Assembly (NCBI RefSeq): GCF_002127325.2
Contig: NC_035434.2
Span: 149,541,692 to 149,605,691, forward strand
Direction: 5' to 3'
Source of the DNA: Helianthus annuus
Lineage: Eukaryota; Streptophyta; Magnoliopsida; Asterales; Asteraceae
DNA length: 64,000 nt
Part shown: one piece after another, positions 12,040-23,221 of the stretch
How the letters are laid out: every line of letters begins with the position of its first letter
Position numbering within the stretch: the stretch's first letter is position 1
The notes under the pieces: model-generated
The model's database searches: none
The model's input: only the letters and a program-made list of their open reading frames with translations
What the model was told of the DNA's origin: nothing
Translations under genes and position numbers: made by a program

Positions 12040-15000
12040 CACTACTAGAAAATAGGGCTTTTGCCACCACTTTTTCGGTAACAAAATGGTCACAATTGCC
12101 ATGTTGCCACCGTTTAGCAACCGAAAGTGCGGTGGCAAAAACACCCGTGTCAATTGCCCTGTTGCCACCAAATTGCTACCACTTTCATATTTTGCTACCG
12201 GATTTTTGCCACCACAAAAACGGTCAAAATAATTTGTGACCGCTCCTTGTTTGCCACATGACCAGGACTTTTTGCTACCAAATTGCTACGGTTGTTTTGC
12301 CATGGTTTTGGTACGACTTAGCCACCAATATTACCACTATTTAGCCACCAATTTGCTACCATTTAGTTGTCGTATATTACCACTATTTAGCCACCAATTT
12401 GCTACCATTTAGTTGCCGTATTGAATATATGCTACCACATTGAATATATGCTACCACATCTGTTTCCCTATTTCCACGTTTCCTGTTTTTTCTATTTTTT
12501 TCCTGTTGTTTTCATAACATTTACATTACAATAAAATTGCAAAATTATATAAATACTCAGATAAAATTACAAAATCCCAAAGTTATATAAAACATTTCTG
12601 TTATAGTTTTCCATGTTACAAAATCATATAAAACAACTTAATAATAAATACCAACTAAAAAGTTAAATCACTGGAATTATCCTAATATGATAAACATCGA
12701 AACATTCAAAACCAAGTGTTTATAACATATCTAAGAACAATAGCTGTTAACATAGCTTCAACTTGTGATATCCTATTGAGCATAGTATATTTATCCACCT
12801 TATCTTTTTCTTTTTCAGCCGACGGCCCCGCAATAATTCTATTCAACTTTTCTTCTTCTCCATCCTTTCCCTCAACGAGCTCCTTGATAATCAAGTTTAC
12901 CTTTTCAATCTACGAAACAACCAATAAAGAAAATCCAAAAGTCAGAATTAAAGAAAACTGATAACGGGTCAAGTTGGTTGAGGAAGAACAAAATCTAATC
13001 TTAGTTATACACTTCTAGTTTGTATAACGAGTTTATCAAATTCATCTGCTTGCTCCTACAGGGACAAAAGGAAATAAAGATAAGTACAAATTATTCAGAT
13101 TTATTTAATTTAAGAACCCAGCCCAACTCATATAACATACCCTATTATCAACTACAATATTTTTCTATCATTCAGCATAGAATAACAGAGTAGCACATAT
13201 TGAAGTTTTCTCCAACTCTTTCTTCTTACATGCCCATTATTATAGTTACAACTAATGTTTTATTTCCTAAATATAATTAGCAAAATAAATAAACCAACAT
13301 ACCCGTTATTTTAGTTATAACTAATGTTTTTTCCTAAACATAATTAGCATAACTAAACTAACATACCTGTATTATAGTTATAACTGATGCCATATTATCA
13401 TTGGAGAGTTGAGACCATTAAACAGGTAGTTTTTGGTCTTGTCTTCTATCCTACCTATGGACCACTAGCCATACAAGCACACAGTATCTTTAGAGATAGA
13501 TAATCCCATCCATTTCTTGTTAGCATAATTTAAAAGGATGGGGACTCTATTAACATAATATCAAGTGAAAAATAGTCTTCAACATCATTATTAGCTTGTA
13601 GATGGGTGGGCTAGTTGATGGGTAAAAACTGGTCTGAAACGGGTTAGTTTTTGTGTGGGCCAAAAGGGTTGGCTTGGTCGACAAACAAAACTTCTCATCC
13701 ATTTTTCTATTTTTGTATATAGTTAATTAAATGATAACTAATGTATTCTAAGAGCTTTATAGAGACCCCAATGGTAAGAACTTGGTGACTTGATGGAACA
13801 TACAAAAACAATAATAGTAGTTTATTATTGTTTTTTGGCCGTTTCGCCTTGAGGCGCGCCTCGAGGCGCACGCCTCAACCGTTTTTTAAAACCATGATTA
13901 TGGCAACAGTCGGAATACCGAGAGGGAATTGGAAAAGCAAATGCAGCCCCTGCAAAGTAAAAAAACAAAAGATGAGAAGGAAAAAACACTACGCGGTAAA
14001 GTAGAACTGATCATATGATTGAGAACTAAAGCAAACCGGATAGAAAAGAGTGTAGACACCTCTCTTCAGTGGCGGAGCTTGACCAAAAGTTCCGAGGGGA
14101 CGGAAAGTCATGGGACCCAATTTATATATTGTATAAATATTTAGGCAAAATAATTGGGGAGACAATCCTATTTAATTTTAAAAATTTTGGACGAAAAATA
14201 GGAAATTTTACATTTCTAACCGAAACACTGGCGGGCGGGTGCATCCCCCACTTTACACTAAGCTACGCCCCTGCCTCTCTTTGTCATAAATTCAGGAAAG
14301 GTGGGCTCAAAATAGCATATAAATCCACAAAAGTAGCTGGAGTCGATGGACCTCTGAAAAAAGTGTGTATTGTTCACAACCCGACTAATTAAAAATATAG
14401 AGAGCGAATCAATAAATTATACTTACCCAATAAGTGATGTTGCATAGCGTAACTGAAGCTGTTTGACATCATCTCAATAAGACTGAAGCCTCTGAAAAAA
14501 CAAGAAAAATACAATAAGCCATAAGGACTTATGTTGGTTTTAGATAAAATAATATAAGGGAACAGAAAGAATAGACATATAGATATGTATTTGTATAACA
14601 ACTTCACATGTATTATATATTTCAAAAGATCTATAACAAGTTATCAATCATTGAGAATTTAACCCAACAGAAGGCCTTATGTTAATGACCCAACAAAAGC
14701 CCTTATTTTGATAACCTATCAATATTAAATATGAATATTACTAGCATTTTAGAGAAATTAACAGTACTCAAAAAGCTCATAGTGAGCAGGACAAAATCTT
14801 CATAAATGGCCAAAAAAAGTATAATATATTACCTATATAAATTCATCTCTGAATCAAACATAAAGCTGGTATATTAAACTCATATCCTTACATCAATGAA
14901 TTATTATAAACTGGTAACGATCTGAACAATTACCTGCATTGAAAAACTAAGGCTAGAGCTCAATACAAAAAGATTTAACATTACTGCATAGTAGACGAGT

Positions 15001-15823
15001 CTAAGTTCTTGAGCCTGGCATACAATACGACATCCACAACAACCTATATTAAACCTCAAGCTCACCAATACTGAAAAAATACAACTAAAACCCTAGGTAA
15101 CCAATCAAAACACAAATATAGAAAAAATATGAGACTAACAATAGGGAAACAGAGAGGGTTACGATGAGACTTACAATAATCATCACAGTCAAAGCCATTT
15201 TCTTCCTCCAAATAAAAATAACGTTCTGAAAAATCAAATTTGTTGCCTGCTTGCGTATTGGTTACTCATTACCGTTGCTTGAATGGATTAAGAGTCGCTA
15301 GCGCCGATGATGGAGAGAAAAGCTTAAATTAAAATTTGCCATATCAACAAAAAACAAAAATGGGGAATGTGTGGGAAATCAAGAATTATACCTTGAAATG
15401 GGGAAGTAGCAAAACCCTAATCAAGAATTATACCTTCGAGCGGTGAAGTAGCAAAACCCTAATATGTGGGCGGATGGAGTGATGGCTATGTTTTTTGATT
15501 TAGACCTGGAATGGTGTACTGGAGGTATCTAGAGGTGATTAAAACCCTAATAACGTGATTAAAGCCGCTTAAATTTCATTGGTCGCTAATACCGTGGCAA
15601 TTCCACCACACCTTTTTATTTAGCCACGTTATTTTATAAATTATTATTTTTCTTACCAATTTGCAACCGAAAATAAATGGTCACAATTTTTTTTGACCGC
15701 CTAGCTACCATGTCATCTCAAATACGCCGAATTCACATTTTCGTGGGAAATTGGTGGCTAAATTTGCTACGGTTTTTTTAGGTGGCAAATTTTTGGTGAC
15801 AATTGCCCAATTTTCTAGTAGTG
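12040..15823. mobile_element. CACTA DNA transposon (non-autonomous)
   Basis: Perfect termini CACTACTAGAAAAT and ATTTTCTAGTAGTG, with a 3-bp target duplication ACT (12037-12039 and 15824-15826), define a 3784-bp CACTA element. Both subterminal regions are packed with short words such as GCCACC and TTGCTACC, the kind of arrays that CACTA transposases bind. One 45-bp unit is repeated in tandem near 12331-12420. No transposase (TnpD/En-Spm) motif is visible, so it appears non-autonomous. Exon-like minus-strand pieces near 12706-13030 may be captured host sequence. Confidence 0.93.
14067..14273. mobile_element. hAT-like MITE inside the CACTA element
   Basis: A 207-bp element with ends CAGTGGCGGAGCTT and AAGCTACGCCCCTG. 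It is flanked by a perfect 8-bp target duplication CCTCTCTT (14059-14066 and 14274-14281). A larger relative sits at 43528-44219. Confidence 0.9.
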
Positions 15824-16632
15824 ACTATTGGCCCTCAATTGTCCAATAGCAAATCTTATCAAGTAGTGTATACAAAAGCCCACATACTGGCAGTAATTTC
15901 AGAACACAAAAACTTAATCACTGTATATATAAGTGAAAAACATTTAGGGTTTTGAAAGCATTTAATAAAAGAGAATGACTCACTTTGCAGATTTAGGGTT
16001 TTCAGTAATAGCATTTTGGTCTAAGTCTTGGGTTCCTAATTAAACGCACAATGCAACACATATTAGTGTATTAACCCAATTCAAACTTTAATGATAATCA
16101 CAAGATCAAAACCTCAACGTAGATAACAAAGTATAGCCTTATACAGGCAATACTTTAATGTCCGTTGATTTGGTTTTAGATCAATCGGACACGGTATCGT
16201 ACCAGTGATCTAGGTTAGCACGCTGTTTACGAAGCAGAGTTTTGAGAGTTTAGGGGTATTGGGTATTATAACAGTACTTCGAGAGAGACAGAAAAGAATT
16301 GAATGAGTTTGAATGTCCAATTCTCGTCCAATTTATAGCTGAAGTTCAACCTCGTCGCGCTGCGCGACCAGATTCCTCTTTCACTTCGCGTAACGCGAAG
16401 GGGTAGTCTAGGGCATAGGTGGCATGAGTCACCACGTAGGCATGCCATGTGGTGCTATGTGTCTTCTGGCGAACAAGGAGGCGTCGCGTCACGCGACCGC
16501 ACTTCCTTTTCACCGTCGCGTAGCGCGACGAGACCCAAAACTGGGTTTTCTCGTTTTTCGTGTGGGTTTCCGTCAAGCGCGTTCGGGGTCTCGATTATGA
16601 TTTGTTATGGGGCCTTTTGGAGGGTTGTTATA
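15824..16632 (-). mobile_element. 5' LTR of gypsy element B, promoter part
   Basis: Continuation of the LTR after the CACTA, starting with the second ACT and the words ATTGGCCCTCAATTGTCCAA shared with element A. It ends ...GTTGTTATA at 16632. A minus-strand TATAAA (16332-16337) lies just downstream of four GTCGCG-type palindromes at 16354-16368, 16384-16400, 16483-16497 and 16515-16529. Confidence 0.85.
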
Positions 16633-16772
16633 AAAACCGGTTAAAAACCGGTTTTTTTTTTTCAAATCGGTTTTTTAACCGAATCGATTAGGACCAATTG
16701 TGGTTCCCATCATGTAAACCGGTTAAAAAACTGAACTGGGTTTTTTTCAGCTGGAGATTGTTTACATTCCTA
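16633..16772. mobile_element. hAT-like MITE, right part
   Basis: Degenerate CCGGTT/AACCGG repeats resume here and end TGTTTACATTCCTA, the partner of the terminus at 7011. Confidence 0.5.
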
Positions 16773-17336
16773 CTGGTCTAGTTTAATCAAGTTCTCAGAA
16801 GTCATTATGTCATTGAATTAGAGACTTAATTTTTTATTGAATTCTGTATTAAACTCAAACCTTTCGTTTGGGAATTCTAAACAAGATTATATAAAAGCTT
16901 GTGCTTTGTTCTAGAGATATACAAAACACACAACTCGTGTGGTTCATACCAGACATTGCATCTAATGAATTTCCAGACTTAGTTTCGTTGCGTGCTCTTA
17001 TTCCCGGTACTCTTTCAAGTACAAGGCTAACTCCGGCAGTACAACCTGCTTAGGCTGTTGTACCCTGCAAAACATACTGGTTCACCTGGGTGGCTCAAAA
17101 TCTGTTTTAAAGGAAGCATCTTGAACGTTCCTCAGCTACCTTGTTTTCTTCTCTTCTCTTCTTTGTTTAATTTCTTTGTAATCCGTATAGAGTTCCTATC
17201 TTGTTGTTTGTAATTTCCAGAAGAAATGTAATTTATTTAGTACTTTGTTTTTTGTTCTAGTTTGTAATTTTTGTTATTTTCTATTGTAATGGAAAATAAT
17301 AAATGATTTTTTTTATTTGTGAACGTATGTTCTACA
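16773..17336 (+). mobile_element. Copia 3' LTR, second part
   Basis: Contains a TATATAAAAG box at about 16888, a run of TCTTCTCTT and GTAATTT words typical of the R-U5 region, and ends ...TTCTACA at 17336, a plausible LTR terminus. Joined with 6788-7010 it gives a normal copia LTR length. TATCA (17337-17341) should be the downstream target duplication. Confidence 0.55.
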
Positions 17337-17943
17337 TATCATGACACCAACACCATGCGACACTATCGGGATACCACAACCAACCACACCAACCACAATG
17401 TAGCACCATTGTCTTCAACCTTCCATCACCATTTACAACCACGCACTACATTTGAAACACTTTATGTCGCCACCACACCACCTCTAAAACATCCTCAATA
17501 CTATTTTTGGATATTGTGTATATATATTAGCTAATTGCGTTTACTCAGTTAGTTGTATATACTTTGTGATGGTTACATGTTTGCCAAATTAGGTATTTTG
17601 TGTCTATATTTGACTACAACTTTGTGTTTGTGTTACGTATTAATGTATTTAAGGGAAACATCACATAACACAAATATATACACAAAGGTATAATCAAATT
17701 TAGACACAAAATATCCAACTAGAATTAGATTTGTCATTTAGGTGATTTAAAGTGTGAAAATTGTAATTGTGATTGTAATTTTTCTAACTGTAACTGAAAT
17801 TGGGTTAACTAAAGTGTCTACATTGTAATTTGTGATATGAATAAGAAATTCTTATGTCTATCCTATAGTTCTATGTTTCTTTAACTCTATGTTTAACCTA
17901 ATGTTTCATGATCGAACATGTTTAACCTATGTTGACTTTTTAG
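17337..17943. repeat. Intergenic, with an imperfect foldback
   Basis: An AT-rich stretch without a gene. The segments 17589-17640 and 17652-17712 are imperfect inverted repeats built on TATTTTGTGTCTA(T/A)ATTTGA and could fold into a hairpin of about 50 bp. The His/Thr-rich frame at 17319-17534 is simple-sequence and not called. Confidence 0.5.
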
Positions 17944-18584
17944 TAAGGGTGTGCAAAAAACCAAATTAACCGAACCATGACCGAATTAACCGACAAAACC
18001 GAACCGAAAAAACCGAACCAAATAGAAAACCGGTGGGTCGGTTAATGGTTTTTTTAAAACCGAAAGTAGCGGGTCGGCTATGGTTATCATTTTTTCCATA
18101 CCCACCATAACCGAACCGAACCGACATGTAATAAATTTTTGTAGGATTTAGGACTTTTCACCATACTTTTAATATTTGATATTGTTTATTAGAGATTGTT
18201 AGTATTTATAGTTTTTCATATCGTTTTGTGGTTTTGGTTAGATGTTTATTTGAATTTATGAAATGTATCATATCACTTTATTTCAATATTTGATAATAAT
18301 TGGTACTAATATTATATATTATATGTATATTTTAATACTATGCAATATACTAATATATACAATATGCAATAACAATTTATTCCATGTTAAAAAAATAAGT
18401 TATTTTTAGCTAAGCTAAATACACGGTTAACCACCCATAACCGACCCGCTATAACCATCAAAACCGAATAACCATAACCACCATAACCGATCTGTTATGG
18501 TTATAGTTATCCATTAACCGATATCGCGGTTATGGTTATGGTTTTAGGTCAAAACCAACCCAAACCGATCTATGCACACCCCTT
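17944..18584. mobile_element. hAT-like MITE rich in AACCG repeats
   Basis: Ends TAAGGGTGTGCA and TGCACACCCCTT, flanked by a perfect 8-bp target duplication CTTTTTAG (17936-17943 and 18585-18592); 641 bp. The inside is made of degenerate ACCGAACCGAAA and GGTTATGGTTAT arrays. No coding potential. Confidence 0.88.
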
Positions 18585-18592
18585 CTTTTTAG

Positions 18593-19233
18593 TTCATTTT
18601 AGAGATGATGAACTGGGTTTTGAATGAGGTAGGCACAGTAGGGGTAGCAACAGTTTTGGATGATGCGGGAATCTATGAGGCACGGGAAGCGACAATGCAG
18701 GTTAAACAAGGGGAACGGGAAGTGGCAATGACGATATTTTTGGTGGCACGGGACACAGTGATGCACGTGGAGCGGGAGGTGACGTGGAAGGAGTTCTAAG
18801 AACTGCTTTGAACGACCCTAGAAGACCTGTTGCGCCAACGACAGTTTAGAGCGCCACCATTATAGTACCCTCCCACTACTTAACTAGATTATCTCTCGTA
18901 TACTAATTAGAAACATATCTATAAAAAAACAAGTTTTGATTGTAATGAGAAATTTTATAGATTCATAGTACGTATTATCACTATGATTTAAAGATTTATA
19001 GTACTTGTTATTACTAGATTGTAATGTGTTATCTATATTCACTAGATTATTTATGTATTATAATCAAAAGCATGTATCATCGACATAAGAAGCCGTCAGA
19101 GATCTGTCAGTAACCATTTTGTGAAGAACCCTCTGGTGAAAATTTAGTCATTGATTCGTCGATGATAGTATGTGAGTTGTAACCATATTACATCGGTAAT
19201 CGACCAGTCTGTAGTACTCTCTACCGGTGATCC
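18593..19233. other. Intergenic, nothing recognised
   Basis: Unique-looking sequence. A 64-codon open frame at 18605-18799 has no family I recognise and no supporting signal. Confidence 0.4.
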
Positions 19234-19691
19234 CTTAGTAAAGGGTAAATTACTTTTTGAGTCCCTGTGTTTTAGTGGTTTTAATCACTTGAGTCCAAAA
19301 TCAAAATGTTTAACGACCTGCGTCCCTATAGCCACTTTTCTTAACCATTTGAGTCCAAATTTCTAACAGTGTTAGAATTTTTTTGTTAAATTTTGTTAAA
19401 TGACAAAATTACCCCTATTAAAAATAAATAAATAAACTAATTTATAACTCTCTCATTTGGCTTTCTCCTCTAAACACCAGTGCATTTCTCTCTATCATCT
19501 TTCATTCTCTCCCTCTCTAAACCTAAAGCACCTCCATCCCACCACCACACCTCCACCATCAACACCACCGTCGCCACTGCACCTCCACCGTCACCACCAC
19601 CACCACCACCACAACACCCACCACCGCTACACCTCCACCGTCACCACCACCACCACCACAACACCATCCCCGCTAAATCAACCTTGAATCT

Positions 19692-19736
19692 ACAAAAATC
19701 CATGAGCAGATGGCAGTAGATCTGATTAATGTTAAG
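19692..19736 (+). pseudogene. Captured sterol C-24 methyltransferase fragment, first part
   Basis: Translates as TKIHEQMAVDLINVK and, across the solo LTR at 19737-22348, continues PGQKILDVGC. This is the segment leading into SAM-binding motif I of plant sterol C-methyltransferases, where the family reads close to ...IHEEMAVDLI.VKPGQKILD.GCGVGGPM. The enzyme family adds the C-24 side-chain methyl groups in sterol synthesis at the ER. Only a fragment is present; it has no start codon of its own gene and was copied into the MULE. Confidence 0.88.
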
Positions 19737-22348
19737 TGTAACACCCCGAAAACGGGTTTGATAGTCAAACCACGTTAATAATAATGAACGGGTAAAAATA
19801 CCGTTAGTGGTAAAAAATAACCCGGTAAATATTAGGATTTAAATAATTAAACCTAATATTATATAAAAAAAGAATAAAAGCTTTTGAGAAAACAAAGTTT
19901 ATAAGAACCCCGAGTTAACGGGACTTAAAATAAATTGGGTTATAACTTCCCCAAACCCATTAAGTTAACTAGGAATATTTAAACCTAGTTATGAGAATTG
20001 TTTAATTGCTAGTAAGTGTTATATGGGGGTTTAAATATTTAGACAAACTAGAGGGGCCAAAAAGGAAAAGTGTGAAACTTAGGTTTATTAATAAACAAAA
20101 TAAAGCATAGCACACATTAAGTGTGTGTGAGAGTATCGATCAGAGAAGAAGAACAAGGAACAAACCCTTGCTTATCCTTAATCCATCAAATTGGAGGATG
20201 AATTAGGGCCAAATCACATGCATGAACATAAATTCGTGATCATCTAAGCTTGGAGATCATAAGATATGTTGTAATTTATGCTTTGGTGATGATGAGTATG
20301 TGGATTAACTTGAAGGCGATAACTTTGAGTTCAATATTTTAAGTAGCATGATGAAATTGGTGATGTATTTATGTTTATGATCATCATACTAGTTAGTATT
20401 TGAGAAATACTTGAATAATTTGAGACTAGGTCAAGTGTTCATACATTACATGAAATGGGTTTTGTATGAAATGATGAAATTTATGTATTATTGATCTTAA
20501 TAGGTGCTTGAAGTCATCATGTCTACTAGTTTGTATGGAGAATTTGATTTTTATTAGGTGTTCGGATGAATGTCTAGTAATATGATGAAATGGGTTTTCA
20601 CATAGAGATGAAAACCTTTAGTTCTAGCATAGCATGATAAATGGGTGAACTAGTAGTGACAATTAAAAGCTAAGTTAACTTGATGTTAACTATTACATGA
20701 ACTTGTTAAAGTGAAAGAAATGATACGAACTGGGTTGGGAATTTAGTTAAAATGGTGGCCTAAAAATAATGCCTACCAAGTATTTGATGAAATGCTAAGA
20801 TGAGTTTGTTAAACTTAATTGTGTATTTGCATATGTTAATAGGCAGTTCACTTTTAAAAGTCAAACTGGCCTATAATAGGATCAAATGGTAATTTTGATA
20901 TAAAGTTCGTAAGGTGGAATAGTCGTGATAAATGACGATTAATCTAACCATCTTGCGAATGATAAATGGTAGTTTGACGCTTGACAAGCTAGGTGGAAGC
21001 TTGGGAAGAAGCAGGTCAAGAAGATCAAATACGCGGGAAAAACATAATCGGATGCAAGGTACGTAAAGCTTACATCTTTTAAGTAGAACGTCTACTTATG
21101 TATTGGTTAATAACAAAGTGATCTAGTATTTAAAATGAGTCTTTGAAATATGACGTTCCGACGCGAACCAATACGGGTCGGAACAAGTAAAAATGGTAAG
21201 AAACCATATTTGATGGTAAAAAAAGGGTAAAAGGGTCATTTAGACCAAACGGGTCAAATGGTGATGTTATCACCATTGACAATAACGACTAATGGTTGCT
21301 TGTCAAGTTTTGTGTTCACAGGAAGAATAGCGTATGGCTTGCATTGCTTTTAATTAGTAACTAATAATGTAAGGTATTAAAACGGGTCAATGTTTTGACC
21401 CGTGCCAGGTATGTGTAATGGGTCATTTTTGTAAAATTGTCAAATTCGAGAGTAGAATAGTAGTATAATGAATTTCTCTATCATAATCCATCACAACTGT
21501 AATTGTGATGATAGATGAATAAAGATCATTAAGCGGGAATAAAAGATAAGAAGGGTTGTGGATAATTTAAGCTTAAAGTGCTTAAATCTCATAACGGGTC
21601 AAAATAATAATAAGCATAAACCCGGTAATGGTTGTGTAAATCATAAAATTTACGAATCCGGGTTAAAGATTAGGGGTTAATAATGTAGGCAAATGTGTTA
21701 GATCAATTAGAAACAAGTTTCAAGTTAAACAAACAAATATCAGAAAAGTTACGCAGCATTTACTAAAAAGGGAAAAATGGCCAAGTTCTGTAACCCAGAC
21801 TTGTTAAATATATATCTGGGTTATCAGATGCCATAACCTAGACAAGTTATTTGGTCATCTGGGTTATCAGTTGCTATAACCCAGACAAGTTATTTGGTTA
21901 TCTGGGTTATCAGTTGCCATAACCCATACGAGTTATCTGGTCATCTGGGTTATCAGTTGCCATAACCCAGACAAGTTATCTACTCATCTGGTTTATCAGT
22001 CGCCATTACCCATGCGAGTCACCTGGTCATCGTATTGAGCTTTCGGGCTTAGCTAGATTAGTTATAGATTTCATATAACTAATATATATCATGATTTATG
22101 ATATGTAGGTAATAATTGGAGTATCGGATGACGATCAAGCTCAACGAAGAACCGAACACGATCAAGTTACAAGCTTCCACACATTGTTTCGTCGTCATTT
22201 TGAAATGACGAACTTATACATATTATGTAGTATTGTTTTTATTGAGAAAAGTTTTAATAAACCCATATTTTCATAAGTGTATATAGTAAATACACATTTA
22301 ATTATCGATATTTATAAGTAAATCAATAATATTTGTAAGGATGTTACA
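19737..22348 (+). mobile_element. 2.6-kb solo LTR inside the Pack-MULE
   Basis: Runs from TGTAACACCCCGAAAACGGG to ...AAGGATGTTACA, 2612 bp, with a perfect 5-bp target duplication TTAAG (19732-19736 and 22349-22353). It interrupts the captured methyltransferase reading exactly between Lys and Pro codons. TG...CA ends and no coding content indicate a solo LTR of a long-LTR family. Plus orientation is suggested by its start but is not certain. It contains a five-unit 43-bp tandem array. Confidence 0.85.
21816..22030. repeat. Five tandem 43-bp units, each with a hairpin
   Basis: Five consecutive 43-bp copies begin CTGGGTTATCAG. In the better-preserved units CTGGGTTAT and ATAACCCAG are perfect 9-bp arms around an 8-base loop. 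The last two units have drifted. The array lies near the downstream end of the solo LTR. Confidence 0.92.
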
Positions 22349-22649
22349 TTAAGCCTGGTCAGAAGATTCTAGATGTTGGGTGTTGTGTCGGGGGCCGATG
22401 CATGCAATTGTTGGGTGTACCGGGGTGAAGATCCGGAACATGCGGAGGTTATTCATGGGATTGAGAGGGGGGATGTGTTGCCTGGTTATGGTGCTTGAGA
22501 CTATTGGGATTGCACCCAATGGGACCGTGGATGTTCATGAGATGCTGTTTAAGACTGCTGATTACCTCACTAGAGGGGACGAAACAGGGATTTTTTCTCT
22601 GATGCATATGATTCTCTGCCAAAAGCCAGAGAAGCCGCAGGAGTCTTGA
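22349..22649 (+). pseudogene. Captured sterol C-24 methyltransferase fragments, motif I and C-terminus
   Basis: After the solo LTR the reading resumes KPGQKILDVGCCVGG, then with a one-base shift GPMHAIVGCTG. A jump leads to EDPEHAEVIHGIERGDVLPG and, after another shift, to GIAPNGTVDVHEMLFKTADY and FSLMHMILCQKPEKPQES followed by a stop. These are, in order, SAM motif I, a mid-protein segment and the C-terminus of the SMT2 branch (24-methylenelophenol methyltransferase type). The middle of the catalytic domain is missing and frames are broken, so no enzyme can be made. The natural stop codon was captured. SMT2 genes are typically intronless, so the gaps look like deletions rather than introns (inference). 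Confidence 0.88.
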
Positions 22650-23034
22650 TTTTTGTCGTTGAGGTTTATTCTCGATATTAATCATTTGTTTGTTCTACGC
22701 ACACTCTGTTTTTATTTAGTATGATTTATCTGTTTAATTACTGTTTGATTTGCTATGATTAATTGTTTGTTTGTTCTACCCACTGTTTCAAGATGTGTAA
22801 AACTAGAGAAAATGAGGTACTTAACTGCAGCGATTGTATCCATACGGTTTCCACCTGGCACAATTCCTCATAACCGTGTGACTTGTGAGAAAATGAGGAT
22901 AAACCCAGCTTCGTTTTTCTGGGATTCAAAGAACGAGAATCTGCAGTATCAGTATCGTCATAAGAGAGCAGGCTTCTTTAGTTGTGTGCATTAAAAACCT
23001 GTTCCTTGTACTTATGTGTATATAAGACTTGTAC
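22650..23034. other. Pack-MULE interior, origin unknown
   Basis: Between the methyltransferase stop codon and the right TIR. It may be captured 3' UTR or a second captured fragment. A 79-codon plus frame at 22755-22994 has no family I recognise. Confidence 0.4.
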
Positions 23035-23221
23035 TTTGTGTGTAAATGACCAAATTACCCTCATAATTAACAGACTTGCTGGATGGAGTTAGAAATTTGG
23101 ACTCAAATGGTTAAAGAAAATGATTATGGGGACTCAGGTCGTTAAACTTTTTGCTTTTGGACTCGACTAGTTAAAACCTATAAAACACAGGGACTCAAAA
23201 AGTAATTTACCCCTTAGTAAA

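Larger units (their letters stand above)
7158..16632 (-). mobile_element. Ty3/gypsy retrotransposon B, deleted and nested (overall footprint)
   Basis: This is a minus-strand element. Its 5' LTR spans 16632 to 11560 (interrupted by a CACTA transposon), followed by an iMet PBS, gag, zinc knuckle and protease. After the protease (about 7330) the sequence jumps to a short LTR terminus at 7158-7205, so RT, RNase H, integrase and most of the 3' LTR have been lost. Flanks AAAAT (7153-7157) and AAAAC (16633-16637) look like a 5-bp target duplication with one change. A solo LTR of another family interrupts gag (7975-9518). Confidence 0.8.
19243..23212. mobile_element. Pack-MULE (Mutator-like) carrying sterol methyltransferase fragments
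   Basis: Long terminal inverted repeats of about 170-180 bp start GGGTAAATTACTTTTTGAGT at the left and end with the complement at 23212. A perfect 9-bp target duplication CTTAGTAAA flanks them (19234-19242 and 23213-23221), diagnostic of Mutator-like elements. Without the nested solo LTR the element is about 1.35 kb. It has no MURA transposase but carries host gene fragments, so it is a Pack-MULE. Next to the left TIR is a CT-rich leader and a CCACC/CACCAC simple repeat (about 19540-19670), which open into His/Pro/Thr frames and are probably not coding. Confidence 0.93.

Noticed and set aside
13845..13880. GAGGCGCGCCTC palindrome cluster as a regulatory site
   Set aside because: Short palindrome inside the CACTA interior with no context; not enough to call.
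19457..19719. His/Pro/Thr-rich frames
   Set aside because: Produced by a CCACC-type simple repeat inside the Pack-MULE; no start context or homology.
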